A stretch of 64,000 nt of DNA, taken from NCBI RefSeq assembly GCF_963082655.1, contig NC_081555.1:184781424-184845423 (forward strand), given 5' to 3'. Position numbers and translations under genes: made by a program. Source of the stretch: Stomoxys calcitrans (Eukaryota > Arthropoda > Insecta > Diptera > Muscidae). Below are positions 36,583-48,032 of the stretch, in pieces (position 1 is the stretch's first letter; the number at the start of each line of letters is the position of its first letter). Under the pieces are notes generated by a model. That model did not search any database. It was not told where the DNA came from and saw only the letters and a program-made list of their open reading frames with translations.

Positions 36583-37578
36583 TTAAACCATAGCAATTTA
36601 TATCCCCGTAAAAGCGATCTAGTGCACACACTTGTAATAGTCCTTAATGCCAAATGAGAATATTGCGCCACAACTCGTTTGAAATAGTCCCTCCACTGAT
36701 TTTTCGCTCTAAAACATTTTCCATTATGGGAAGGAAACTTTAACAATTTCTGGTACATTTAATGGCAAAAGAGATTTAAGCATTTTTGTTCTTTTGGATG
36801 TTCATGTATGGTTTCGTTAGCTGATGGTGGTTGGTGGGAACAGGACTCGCAGATAGAATGCTGAGTGTATGTTGGCGGTTGAACCGAATGAAAACTTTCA
36901 CAAACTTCCAGCAAGTTCTCTAAATAAAATGGCCAGATGTTTCACGGCATTTCCATTAGAGTTGAACTTTAATGTGAATAGAATTTTTGAAGGAGTGCCG
37001 GGTATGAAAACATTACAAAATCTGGTCACCTCATGTAAGTGGAAACTTTGTTTGTTGTTAAAGTAAAAGACAAACTTTACCGCAGATTGGGTCTATAACT
37101 TCCATTCATTTTTGAAGACAACATATTTTTGTTGGGAAATTCAAACACATAAAAAACCAGAACCTAACAAGTAGTTGAAGCTAAGAAAAAAAATCATTGA
37201 GTAATTGGAAAAAAATTGAAAAAACAAGAGAAGGTGGTAAATTCATAGCTGTATTCGTTACTTATGTATAGCTTTTGTGGTGTCTGTTTCGAAAACATTA
37301 AGACAACAAATTGACCAGATAGGATTTTTCCGTTTTTGTTGATTTGCTAGAATTTCACGTTGTCGGAGAGATTTTTATGCCTTGAGTTTTTTGTTTTTGC
37401 AATTGCAGTAGTTTGGTAACCTCTAGCCTCTATTATCCATAGCATATTATCTACGATCATTAAGCTCGTCTCGCAGGAAAAATAAACGAAAAATTATCTT
37501 CGCCCTAACAGGCGAATGCTATTTTCAGTTTGAATTTTCAAAATATTTGACATTGTTCAGTAATTCCCTATTAGGATG
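36583..37578. other. Unassigned stretch
   Basis: No recognisable gene or repeat. Confidence 0.45.
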
Positions 37579-37693
37579 TAAAGGGTGATTTTTTTGAGGT
37601 TAGGATTTTCATGCATTAGTATTTGACAGATCACGTGGGATTTCAGACATGGTGTCAAAGAGAAAGATGCTCAGTATGCTTTGACATTTCATT

Positions 37694-37774
37694 ATGAATA
37701 GACTTACTAACGAGCAACGCTTGCAAATCATTGAATTTTATTACCAAAATCAGTGTTCGGTTCGAAATGTGTTC
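37694..37774 (+). pseudogene. Transposase N-terminus in left arm
   Basis: From the ATG at 37694 the frame reads MNRLTNEQRLQIIEFYYQ and then NQCSVRNVF, a helix-turn-helix start typical of a mariner/Tc-like transposase family widespread in insects. The coding sequence then crosses into the inverted centre, so only about 27 residues are authentic. Confidence 0.8.
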
Positions 37775-37775
37775 A

Positions 37776-38074
37776 TTCACCGTAACGTTGCGTCCAACAG
37801 CATCTTTGAAAAAATACGGTCCAATGATTCCACCAGCGTACAAACCACACCAAACAGTGCATTTTTCGGGATGCATGGGCAGTTCTTGAACGACTTCTGG
37901 TTGCTCTTCACTCCAAATGCGGCAATTTTGCTTATTTACGTAGCCATTCAACCAGAAATGAGCCTCATCGCTGAACAAAATTTGTCAAAATTTGAACACA
38001 TTTCGAACCGAACACTGATTTTGGTAATAAAATTCAATGATTTGCAAGCGTTGCTCGTTAGTAAGTCTATTCAT
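37776..38074 (-). pseudogene. Transposase fragment with first catalytic Asp, minus strand
   Basis: The minus strand starts in the right arm with the same N-terminal codons (ATG ending at 38074). It loses the frame at the deletion point near 37993, then reads FSDEAHFWLNGYVNKQNC and later PEKCTVWCGLYAGGIIGPYF and FKDAVGRNVTVN. FSDEAHF holds the first catalytic Asp. The second and third catalytic residues and the C-terminus are missing. It then runs into the inverted left arm, where the frame is meaningless. Confidence 0.8.
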
Positions 38075-38365
38075 GATGAAATGTCAAAGCATACTGAGCA
38101 TCTTTCTCTTTGACACCATGTCTGAAATCCCACGTGATCTGTCAAATACTAATGCATGAAAATCCTAACCTCAAAAAAATCACCCTTTAGAATAGTTTTC
38201 TTTATTAGTCTACTAAGGATGCTTCGGTCAGCAAAATATTTTCTGTCTTATATTCTTAGAATATTGTGACAACGTAGTATACTTTCCTGTATTTGTATTC
38301 TACCTGCTTATTCAAACTTTTTTCATTTGCGCGACAATACAAATATCCTTTGGTTATTTCTAAAT

Positions 38366-38710
38366 TAAGCTACTTTTAAATTAGTAAAATATTTGGCCCA
38401 ACTTGTTTTACAATTTTTGCGCAAAATATGTCAAGTTCTTACATTCTGGATATTGTATTCACATTATAAACATTTATTTGACACATTTAATGAAAAAAGG
38501 CTTTTTATTTGCCCTACATTCGATTGCAGGTGTAGGGCAAATAAGAAGCCTTCTGTTGATCTAATGGTTAATGCTACTTGATTTGTTTTTGGACAGACAA
38601 ATTGTGTCAAATAAATGTGTCTTATGTGAATACAAAATAAACAATGTACGAATTTGACATATTTTGGGCTAAAATGATAACACATATTTGACTAATCTGA
38701 ACGTAGCCTT
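38366..38710. mobile_element. MITE-like long imperfect palindrome
   Basis: The two halves pair over about 345 bp. The innermost 22-bp arms (38497-38518 and 38531-38552) contain TTTGCCCTACA and its complement. Flanking arms pair TGTATTCACAT and ATTTATTTGACACA, next CAAAATATGTCAA with TTGACATATTTTG, and the outermost pair is AAGCTAC with GTAGCCTT. The right end, read inward, starts AAGGCTACGTTCAGATT. No target duplication could be fixed, so the superfamily is open. Confidence 0.65.
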
Positions 38711-40659
38711 ACACCTCGAATTGCTAACTTCATATTAGTACAACAACAGCCCATTCACGAGTTCTTCCCATTATTTCATTCTTGCTACCTAATACTCCCA
38801 AAGTTGACAACAGAAGAATGTTATTAAAACTTAACGATGTTTAAATATCTCTCCGCAGAATTGCTGAATAATACATCATTGAATAGAGGGATAGTTGGCA
38901 GATGCTGATAATTCTTCTTAATCGTTTATTATGTGGAAATTGTAAAATTCTACAAAATCATATCCTTCGTTGCCATCGCGCTCTGCAGAGTAAAGGCAAT
39001 AGATTCCGAAATTTATTACGGTCATTAAGCACACCGGGGCTTCTTTTTAAGGACACGATTTTATTACTCCCTTGGTTTAAAGGGTAAAATGTGTCTTCCT
39101 TCCACTACGCTCAGCGGCACCAGTTTTGAGATGGCACTTAGCACACAAAAATGGTACAACTTCGATGATAGCCACTTTTGTGCCTTGCAGTTAACATCGT
39201 AAAGGATACTGAAGCATTAATTCTCGCACTTTATCCGCCATTTATGCCTGTACATGTTTCCGTGTCCGTGAATATTGCAGAGCTTTGAAATAAATTGCAT
39301 TCGACGGTTGTTGGCGTGAACGAACAGTAATGCCGGCAAGCAATAGACACACGAAGTAGCCTGATTGCAAACAGGTTCCGTTTTCTCCTTGTATTACCAC
39401 TAAGCGCTCACTGACAGACTAAAACTCAAGTGAGAGTTTAGCAATGAAGTGATAGGAATTTCATTGTCAACATGTTGTTAAAGGGGACACCGTTAGTTCC
39501 TGCAAATGTTATACTTTCCTCTTCTTCACATTTTGATATTGTAATATACCATAGGATGTCGACAGAAAATTTGGAAAAGTATTTGAAAAATCATTCTCAT
39601 TGTATGCCACCTCTACTTTTTGGCCACTTCAAGTACCGATAGCATCGTTTTCCTTACAGGTTTCACTATACTAGACGCGCTTATCACGTACAGCATCTTT
39701 TTGTACTATTTTTTTTTTGTTTGAAGATTGAATGATTACTTGTTCGGAGTAAGGTATAACTTATTTCAATTACTTTGTCCACATTCTGCTAAAAAAAAAT
39801 TTTCATGAATTTTGATGCACTCTATTTATCACCATACCATATCCACCATCGCCATAGTTTCTTCAACTTTGCATCAAAAATTATTTTTTTTTTATTTTAA
39901 ATATTGCGTGTGCCGTGTGTTAGAGAGTTTCATGACTCTTTCTTTTGAAGTAAGTTTTTAGCATTGAGTTTATTTTAAATTTTCACATAAAAGAAATTAG
40001 TTTTGAAAAACATCCTTTGCGAAATTAGTTGGACAGCATAGACCTGTGAATTTATATACCACCATATAGACTCTATTTTAATCGATTTAGATTATTAACA
40101 GTAAAGAGTGAGTGCTATACATGAATGCAGTATAGCACTGAGTTTTAAGGTTGGCAATTTCAAGTTAGGGTGAAGTAGACCAGACCAACTTTGATGAAAT
40201 ACACTAAAAATACCAACTATCGAAAAAAATGACGTATGCCATTTTTCGGGAGGATCTTTTGAAAAATTACTGGATTATTTCAAAATAACTATAAAACGGA
40301 GCAATATTCATATAAATATTTGGGAGATATCGTTGCTATCACTTTTTAAAACTTCTTAAAATTTGTAGGCCTTTCACCTATCTCTTAATTGCCTAAAAAT
40401 TGCTTATGTGAACACCATTTAATAATTTCTGACACAAAAGTAGACATAATTTTCTTTTATATGACGTATATTTGTCTAGCCCCACTTTCATAACCTTTCA
40501 AAAACACAGCTTAGTTTGTTAGGGTTGGTACATTTGAATGCAACGGGTGCCACTGAGTACCTTTATTCTTATATCACAAAGGATTTATTATTATTATTAT
40601 TTTTTTTTTTTGGGTTTTATAGTTATTTCGTAAATGAAATGTAATTTAACATAATCATT
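38711..40659. other. Unassigned AT-rich stretch
   Basis: No gene recognised. It holds an (ATT)n/T-rich tract at about 40587-40612. Confidence 0.5.
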
Positions 40660-41040
40660 AGGCAAATATGTCATCGGACTATATCTTGATATAGTATCCC
40701 TTCAGAGACCTATCCCCATATTAATCATCTAGAGTTTTTTCATCCGATTACGCCAAATCTTTGTACAATGATTTGTAGAATACCACTCGGTAGTCGTATA
40801 GAATATTGTCTAGATCGGACCATGTTCCAATTATTGGTCTTGAACTCATAAATATATGTATTTTCTTACGAGTTTGCTGAAATTGTGGGAACAAATTGTA
40901 TCAGACCACTCTTCATACTTGGCGAATATGGTTCAAATTTGATTGTAGTTAAATTAAGGAGTTATGTTGAAGTATCACCTGATCGACGTTTTTGAAGTCT
41001 TTAAGTACCACTTTTTTTCTTATTTCGCTTTAAATTTCTT
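40660..41040 (-). repeat. Old mini-me-like fragment, probably reversed
   Basis: Pieces such as GGTCTTGAACTCATAAATAT and GAGTTTGCTGAAATTGTGGG match reversed internal units. Divergence is high and the ends are unclear. Confidence 0.4.
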
Positions 41041-41067
41041 ATTTCGTAATATTTCTGTACTTTAAAA

Positions 41068-42020
41068 AGCACAATAAGCAAAAAATGACCGTGCCTAACT
41101 TTGGATACCCAACACCAAGGATGTAATAATCATCCTATTTTATAATAAATCCACTACTATATCCATAGTTATAGCTAAATAGGGGCTGGTCTCGGCCATA
41201 ATTTATTCAGGTCTCGAAATTCAAAAACAAGTAACAGTTTCAGCGAAATCAGACAAGGAATCCAACTATATCTGTATAGTCTGATCTGATTCATATTTGG
41301 GCCGGATTTCGGGAGGATTTAAAACAACTCACTATTTCACATTTCAACGAAATCGGATAATAAATAAAGCTTTTATGGGCTTCAGACACTTAATCGGCAT
41401 GTCGGTCTATATGACAGCAATATCTAAATGTCGTCTGATCTTTACAATATCTGGGTGAGATGGCGAGAGGCTTAAAACAACAACATTTCAGTGAAATCGG
41501 GTAATAATTAATGATTTATGGGCGTCAGACCTTTAATCGGCATATCCGCCTATATAACAGCTACATCTAAATATTGTACGATCTGAACCATATTAAGGTT
41601 GGATGTCGGGAGGCTTCAAATAACTCAGTGTTTCAAATTTCAGCGGAATCGGGAAATAAATGCAGATTTTATGGGCTCAGAACCTTAACCGGCAGATCGG
41701 TCTATTTGGCGGTCTCAATATCTAAATATAGTCCGATCTGAACCATATTTTAGTCGGATGTCGGGAGGCTTAAAACAACTCCTTGTTTCAAATTGCAGCG
41801 AAATCGGGTAATGAAGAAAGCTTTTATTGGCTTCAGACCCTTTATCGGCAGATTGATCTATATATGACAGCTATCCTTAAATATAGTCCGATTTGAACAA
41901 TATTTGGGTTGGATGTCGGGAGGTCTAAAAATTTACGACGATCCGAAATATATATTTTTTGTAGGGTCGGAAATTGATATTTCGATGTGTTGCGAACGGA
42001 ATGACTAAATGAATATAGCC
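41068..42020 (+). repeat. mini-me-like repeat, variant subfamily, + copy
   Basis: The start, TGACCGTGCCTAACTTTGG followed by ATACCCAACACC, is a decayed family start. Internal units of about 150 bp repeat AAATCGGGTAATAA with GGCTTCAGAC and ATCGGTCTATATGACAGC. The end carries TAGGGTCGGAAATTGATATT and CGAACGGAATGAC. The microsatellite core is lost. Confidence 0.65.
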
Positions 42021-42344
42021 CAACGGATATTTTTTCTAATTTGTTTCTGTTTGTTCCAATCCTCGAAAAATTTCTGATCGCGCTTTTTGGTTACTTACAA
42101 CTTAATACAATTTCTTTGATCCATTTTTTCAAATAGTAAAAAATCGAATCTATCAAAAACAAACTGACAAAATTTCAAATATTTCTGATATTACCAACAT
42201 ATATAGCAGATATGTGTACAAATGCAAAATGCACGAAATTTAAAAATAACGGTTATTTTTTATCAGAACTCCTTTACTCGTACCCAATGGAGCGGTGCGG
42301 CGCAGATTTTTTTTTCCAAAGCGGAAGCAACAGTTTTTGAACCC

Positions 42345-42384
42345 GGAGCGATGCGGTTTTCAATTTGAAAATCCGCTCCGCTCC
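42345..42384. repeat. GC-rich hairpin
   Basis: GGAGCGATGCGGTTTTCAA pairs imperfectly with GAAAATCCGCTCCGCTCC across a few bases. It may be the end of an unrecognised transposon, because GGAGCGGTGCGG occurs again at 42290. Confidence 0.5.
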
Positions 42385-42416
42385 GACAAAATAAAAATCT
42401 TTAAAATTCACATTTT

Positions 42417-43105
42417 TATACCCAACACCACCCGTCTGCAACACATCGAAATATCAATTTCTGAAGGCACAAAATTTATATATTCGTGATCGTCATAAAA
42501 TTATAAAGCGATTTAACGATGCCCGTATGTATGTCTGTCCGTCTATCCGCCCGTCTTTCAGTCTGTTGTCATCATGCTATAACCTTCAAAAACTTTGATA
42601 TTGAGCTAAAATTTGGCACAGGTAGTATTTCATCCGCACACAAGTTCTTAATAGGGCCAAAACGAACCATGTTTGGATATAGCAGCTGCCGTTTAAACCG
42701 ATTTCCCTATTAAGGATCTTGAGCCCATAAAAGGCGCATTTATTATCCGCTTTTGCTGAAATCTCAAACCTGGGGGTGTTTCTTGCCAAATATGGTCCCG
42801 ATCGGATTATATTTAGATAAAGCTGCAATATAGTCCATCTGCGTATAGGGTCTTAAGCCCATAACATGCGCTTTTGATACCCGATTTGGGTGAAATTTGA
42901 AACTGGGACATATATAACATATGGTTTACAGAGGTTATTGTAATAACGCTATACAATTGGTGGCATCTAAATTGAACATGATCCATATCGGTCCATATTT
43001 CGATGTTGCTATGGATATAGTGAAGTTATAATAAAATGGGATAATAAACTTATTCATGGTGGCGGGTATCCAAAGTTTGGCTGGGTCGAACTAAATACGT
43101 TTGAA
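42417..43105 (-). repeat. mini-me-like repeat, variant subfamily, reversed copy
   Basis: It begins TTATACCCAACACCACC, has TCGTGATCGTCATAAAATT and a GTCTGTCCGTC microsatellite near 42533-42555, then units with GAGCCCATAAAAGGCGC. It ends with TGGTGGCGGGTATCC and TGGCTGGGTCGAACTAAA. Confidence 0.7.
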
Positions 43106-43212
43106 CATGTTGGAAAAAAATTTTGATTAATAAGTTAGCACGAAATAACTTTAGAGTAAACTTTCGTTATCCAAAACGTATTAAAAACTCGATTTTACAA
43201 GTTTTAAAAGAA

Positions 43213-43730
43213 AAATCAAGTAAAAACGAGCTAAGTTTGGTCCGGCCGAATCTTGTATACCATCCAGTATTGAATGCATTTGTCAAGTTGCAATTGCACG
43301 GTTGCTCTTTAGAGGCAGAAACTAAGAAGGATCAAGAAATCATTATGCAACATTTCTGCCAAATGGAATAAGGATTGTGCCCTCTAGAGCCTTAAGAAGT
43401 AAAATCGGAATTCGGATTATACAGGGTGGCTGATGAAAGCCGCTACCAAAAAAAAATGTAATAACTTTTTTTCTATTTAATAATAATAATTTAATAATTA
43501 ATTTAATTAATTAATTAATTAATTTAATTAATAATAATTTAATAATTAATTTAATAATTTAATTTAACATGAATAAAAGAAAAATGTATTCCATACACCG
43601 AAAAAAAAATGTAGCAATATTCATCATTGTAGCAATATTCATCAGCCACCCTGTATGTGTGTGTTATCAGGTTATAGACTTGGGGAAGAATTATGCAAAA
43701 TTTCAGCCATATCGCCTCAAGCTTAGCTAA
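43213..43730 (+). repeat. mini-me-like repeat, truncated and split by a MITE
   Basis: It starts CAAGTAAAAACGAGCTAAG, GTCCGGCCGAATCTTGTATAC, and continues with AGAGCCTTAAGAAGTAAAATC. A 232-bp MITE breaks it at 43422. The unit resumes with TATCAGGTTATAGACTTGG and ATGCAAAATTTCAGCCATATC. A LINE fragment then cuts it off at about 43731. Confidence 0.7.
43422..43653. mobile_element. 232-bp MITE with 16-bp terminal inverted repeats
   Basis: Perfect terminal inverted repeats CAGGGTGGCTGATGAA and their complement are flanked by TA on both sides (43420-43421, 43654-43655), as for Tc1/mariner-type MITEs. The interior is an AT-rich (TTAA)n-like tract at about 43482-43565. Near the right end TGTAGCAATATTCATCA occurs twice. 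There is no coding capacity. Confidence 0.9.
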
Positions 43731-45018
43731 AAGCTACGGGGCGCGTCCACAGATTGAACTATTTAGGGCCAGAGGCGACACGTTGATAGGGCGTATGCAT
43801 CAGCTCGTCTGCGCTATCGGGCTAGAAGGACGAATACCGGACGATTGGAGCTTCAGCATACAATAAAGGAGACAAGACGGAATGTGCCAACTACAGAGGA
43901 ATAAGTCTCCTCCCATCGCATATAAGCGTACATAAAAGATAGATTATTGGGCCCTTTCAATGCGACTTTAGACCTGGTAACTCCCCCATAGACCAGATAT
44001 TCACACTGCGCCAAATCCTGGAAAAGACCCAAGAAGGACAAATCAACACCTACTATCTCTTTGTTTACTGCAAAGCCGCTTTCGATACCCCTATATGTTC
44101 GAAGGTATTTCAAGCCATGTTTGAGTTTGGTATCCCTACAAAATTAATTAGACCCTGCAGGATGACACTTGCTGATACACGTTCCTCAGTAACAATAGGA
44201 AAGAATCTCTCCGAACCATTCAATACCAAACGCGGTTTCTCGTTAATATCCTGCTGGAGAAGATTATAAGAGCTAAAGATGTGAATAGATATGGCACACT
44301 ACTCACAAGACAACAAATGCTACTCGCCTATACAGACGACATTGGTAAGATAGGTCTGTCACTGGAAGTAGTAACTGCAGCCTTTGAAAGAATCGAAAGA
44401 GAGTCAGTGAAAATGGGTCTGGCAGTAAATGGAGATAAGACGAAATAGATGGTTTCAACTCCCAAAACGCCTTGGACAACCGAGCAGATAAAGAAAATGG
44501 AGAAAGTTGGGAACCACAACTTTGATATAGTCGGTAACTGTATCTACCTCGGCACCGCCGTTACCGAAACGAATGACATCAGTTTTGAGATTAAGCGAAG
44601 AATAATACTGGCAAACAGATGCTACTTTAGATTAAGTAAGCAGTTTAGTAACAAGGATACCTCCCGTCGCACGAAGACCATGCTATATAAGACTCTGATA
44701 CTTTCCATGTTGTTATTTGGTTCTGAGGCATGGGTACTTGTGGAAGCAGACGCAGTGCTTGGAGTGTTTGAAAGGAATATTCTTCGTAAAATATATGAAC
44801 CAGTTTGCGTTAACGGAGAATATAGCCGTCGTATGAACCATGAGCTGTATGAGCTACATGACGACGATAATATAATTACACGTAGCAAAATACAACGGCT
44901 GCATTGGCTAGGTTATGTTGTCAGATTGGATGAAGAAGCTTCAATAAAGAAGTTTTTTGAAGGCAAACACGCAAATCGGGACGAACAAAAAGATATCAAG
45001 TGGTGGGAGACACCTTGA
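43731..45018 (+). pseudogene. LINE reverse transcriptase fragment
   Basis: A + strand LINE protein with several frame changes. It starts near 43750 with ELFRARGDTLIGRMHQLVC and EGRIPDDW, then NYRGISLLP-like and PLQCDFRPG-like pieces in other frames (43890-43990). LLAYTDDIG at 44320-44345 is the catalytic loop, where the usual YADD reads YTDD. A clean 189-codon frame at 44449-45015 holds the thumb and C-terminus (TKTMLYKTLILSMLLFGSEA, IQRLHWLGYVVRLDE). Typical LINE proteins of this kind continue upstream into an endonuclease, which is absent here. At least one stop interrupts the frame just before 44449. Confidence 0.8.
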
Positions 45019-45256
45019 AACTTGATGTTAGAGTGAGCGCTATTCCACGTTTTGCTAGTGTAAAATATAAGCTGTCATATCCAATTAAAGTAAAAAAGTA
45101 AAAGTAATGGGCACTACACAGTTCACCCTCAAGATAAATGTGCTAGGATTGACTAGGACCTTAAATCTTGGCGTAGCTCAAGAACATATATTGAACAGTT
45201 CACTCCATTATTTTCTAATTGTACAATTATAGACACCATTGAAAGGATTTTACCAT

Positions 45257-45625
45257 TGTTGTTGTTGTAGCCACATTTTAATGTAGAAGTGGCGATCCTC
45301 GTCAAGCTCCTGTATGTGAGCAAGCTCGTTCCGGTCCAAATGACCGATTGCCACGGGAACAGGGTGGCCATTGGTTATTTAAAGGCGCCAATAACTCATA
45401 TCGAACATCATAGGCACTCAGTATTTGTGCAAGAGCCCGTGTCGTCCGGTCTCTCACTGAGACTCTCCGCTCGATGTCGCTTATTGTCCGCTATTGCCGT
45501 TGCAGCTACTCCGTATGGAGCATTCCACTATCCGCAACCTCGCAGCTAAGCTTCCCGTGACAGGACTTAACACCACACGGATCGGACTTCAATGTTCCAG
45601 CCTGTGTGGTGCTCACTGCTATCCC
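45257..45625. repeat. Dispersed repeat starting with (GTT)n, unclassified
   Basis: Starts TTGTTGTTGTTGTAGCCACA and contains AGCAAGCTCGTTCCGGTCC, AGGGTGGCCATTGG and GTGACAGGACTTAACACCAC. It is GC-rich against AT-rich surroundings and resembles, from memory, a common fly intergenic repeat. Class and boundaries cannot be fixed from one copy. Confidence 0.4.
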
Positions 45626-47495
45626 ATGCCGAGCCATTGTTGTAAAACAGTGATACCAATCCGGCCTATTTCAAGGTGTCTGTCTTATATGAAAAGTCGA
45701 ACATTTTTGGAAACGAAAGTAATTAAATGTTTGAAACTGAAATCGATGCTTTTACTTCTAAGGCTACCATTAGGTAGAAATTAATTTAGAAATTTTCAAT
45801 TTTAATTCTTTGAGTAAAAAAGTCGATTTTAGTGGAATTGCCCCAATATATCGGAGTTTGTATTTGGCTTAGATTGAAATAATCAAATCGGATAAGATTG
45901 AACCTGAAGAATTCAAATCGGGGGACGATTTTTATAGTGGCGATGTTTACGTGGTAATGATTTGACTAAATCGTTTAAAATAACTCAAATTCGGCCTTTG
46001 GTTTATATGTGAGATATTTTCCTAAACCAAAACCAGGACATTGTCATGACAATTGAAAAGTAAATGGTTGGGCGTTAAAGTTAAAGGAAAAGACACTAGT
46101 CGAAAGTCGATTTCACATAACAGAAAGAATTTTCCGGGTAATGCTTGGTCTGGACGAAGCTCTAATCAATTACAAACGGTTTAGAGTTTCTGGTAAATCT
46201 TGTATTCCTGATGCACATCACAAATTCCATTTTAATAAAACGTTTTCCGATATTAATTATTTGTCCAAAGTTTGTTTCCTCCCCCTTAGAAACCAAAATT
46301 GCAAATAACAGCCGAAAGGGTCAAATAACCAAATTTGAGAAACTAAACTTGTACCTTTACACTGACTTTTTTTCTACCGCCTAAACACTGATCCGAAATT
46401 GTGTCATATATTGATCGACTATTCGCTCTTACCTTCAATCTTTAGGCCTTAATTCAGCAGACTATTGATTAAAAGTTTCCAGTAGACTATTGATTACTGC
46501 TAACCACAAATTCCTTGCCAAAAGCACTTTCTATCTACATACGAATACACCCCACAACCCCACAAGTCTTTGGTGCTTCTGAAGTGAAACTTAATTTTTT
46601 GATAATCTTAAGATTTTCTAACATTTAACATTAGAAACTTTTGTTTTCATATCGATGTTACATTTATTGTTTTTGTATATTGTTACAAAAAATCACTACG
46701 GGGCTAAAAATTGACGCCAATAACTTTCCGTTGGCCATATAGATGTAATGGCTTTAATTGTTTTGTGTTGGTTTGCAAGTTTTGAGTTTTACCTTTGGGT
46801 TATCGTCCCAAGGGAAGAAATAATATTTTATCGACATTTTGCGCAACTTGTTTGAATGGGCCGCGGCTAGGAAATTGTTGCTGGCCCATTGGAGATACCA
46901 AGGAAAATGGAAAGATGCCAAATCGCCTGTCTTGGTGCCAGCATTTGCCGGCATTCGTGTCGCCAACATTCAGCTGAGTGTGACATTTTTGCCCTTTTGT
47001 ACCTCCGAGTCAAAGATGTGTGTGCGAATCACTTGTCACTCTCATGCGGTGGTATTGTATGCATGATGGTCGGATCTTACACAACCCAAACATGTGACCA
47101 TGTGAGCTAGTGTGAATGTATGAGTGTGTGTAAGAGTCGGTGTTTGTAAGTTTACTTTGGTTTAACCATTTGTCAATTTATCAAAAGTGTCAGTAATGTC
47201 GAAATATTACCAGAGTGAGCTTGGTGTGTACTCAACTACTGTGTTCTACGTTTCACATTTCTATCATTGCCATTTCAGCACACCGAGTGCCAACCTTTTG
47301 TTCGTCTGCTTGCCGCGGCAATTCGATTATTTGTTCTTCGAATAATATTTGTATTCGCTTCCTAAGTCCATACAAATATGGATGGCATTTATGTGTGAAA
47401 ATAGGGAAATGACATATACAAAATGTAGCATATCTTATGCTGCGATATTGTGGCAGCCAAACAAAAGAAATGCTGTAGCAACATAAATTAATTAA
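45626..47495. other. Unassigned stretch
   Basis: No gene recognised. Several overlapping short frames at 46754-47110 on both strands have no motifs. Confidence 0.45.
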
Positions 47496-47650
47496 TACAC
47501 CGAAAGAAAAATTGACGCAATATGCTATCAATGGTATTGATAGTAAAGTAACACCCTGAATTAATACCAAAACAAAACCGTATGGTGTTTACAATACTTT
47601 ACAACATCCAAACTGTTGATACTGTTGGTATCAACTTTTCGTTCGGTGTA
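47496..47650. mobile_element. Short MITE with ACACCGAA ends
   Basis: Left end ACACCGAAAGAAAAATTGA pairs with the right end over 19 bp with two mismatches, and TA lies at each boundary. The length is about 155 bp with no coding capacity. The interior contains further short inverted pairs around GTTGATAC. Confidence 0.75.
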
Positions 47651-47805
47651 GTTTATGCATGTTTCGACACAACGAGTACAACATGATTGGCTCAAAATAA
47701 GCCATTTATTAGTTAATTAATTTAAAGCACAAAACAAAGGCACTAAACTTTCATATGGTAAACAGAAGACATTAAATTTTTCCTTCGAGAAGTTGAATTT
47801 ATACA

Positions 47806-47920
47806 AGAGGTGGGCACACTATCGCATGTGCACACTCTTTCCAAGCCAATGCGCCAATGTTTTTGTGCTCGTGCACTATAATGTGCAATAGTGTGTGTGT
47901 GTACATTTGCCCACCACTGA
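47806..47920. mobile_element. hAT-like MITE candidate
   Basis: Ends read AGAGGTGGGCACAC and, inverted, TCAGTGGTGGGCAAA. The flanks TTTATACA and CTTATACA form an 8-bp near-duplication, the size produced by hAT transposases. The interior pairs GTGCAC/ACTAT segments. The exact ends are uncertain by one or two bases. Confidence 0.5.
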
Positions 47921-48032
47921 CTTATACAATCATATACGTCTAAGCAGTTGAGGGTGTGTATACTTCACTGTGGGTATTACGTATAAGCTGCCCTTGCAAT
48001 TTTTTACCTTTTCCTAGATTTTGCTATATACT

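Larger units (their letters stand above)
37581..38187. mobile_element. 607-bp fold-back element with duplicated transposon 5' end
   Basis: The outermost bases are AAGGGTGATTTTTTTGAGG and the inverse, flanked by TA on both sides (37579-37580 and 38188-38189). The arms 37581-37775 and 37993-38187 are 195 bp each and differ at one base by eye. Each arm encodes the same transposase N-terminus reading inward. The 217-bp centre carries a piece of the transposase around its first catalytic Asp, read on the minus strand. This is a non-autonomous IS630/Tc1/mariner-type derivative whose original 3' end has been replaced by an inverted copy of its 5' end. Confidence 0.9.

Noticed and set aside
37694..38113. 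139-codon + open frame as a gene
   Set aside because: It starts as a transposase but then reads the antisense of the transposase and the inverted arm; it is a by-product of the fold-back structure.
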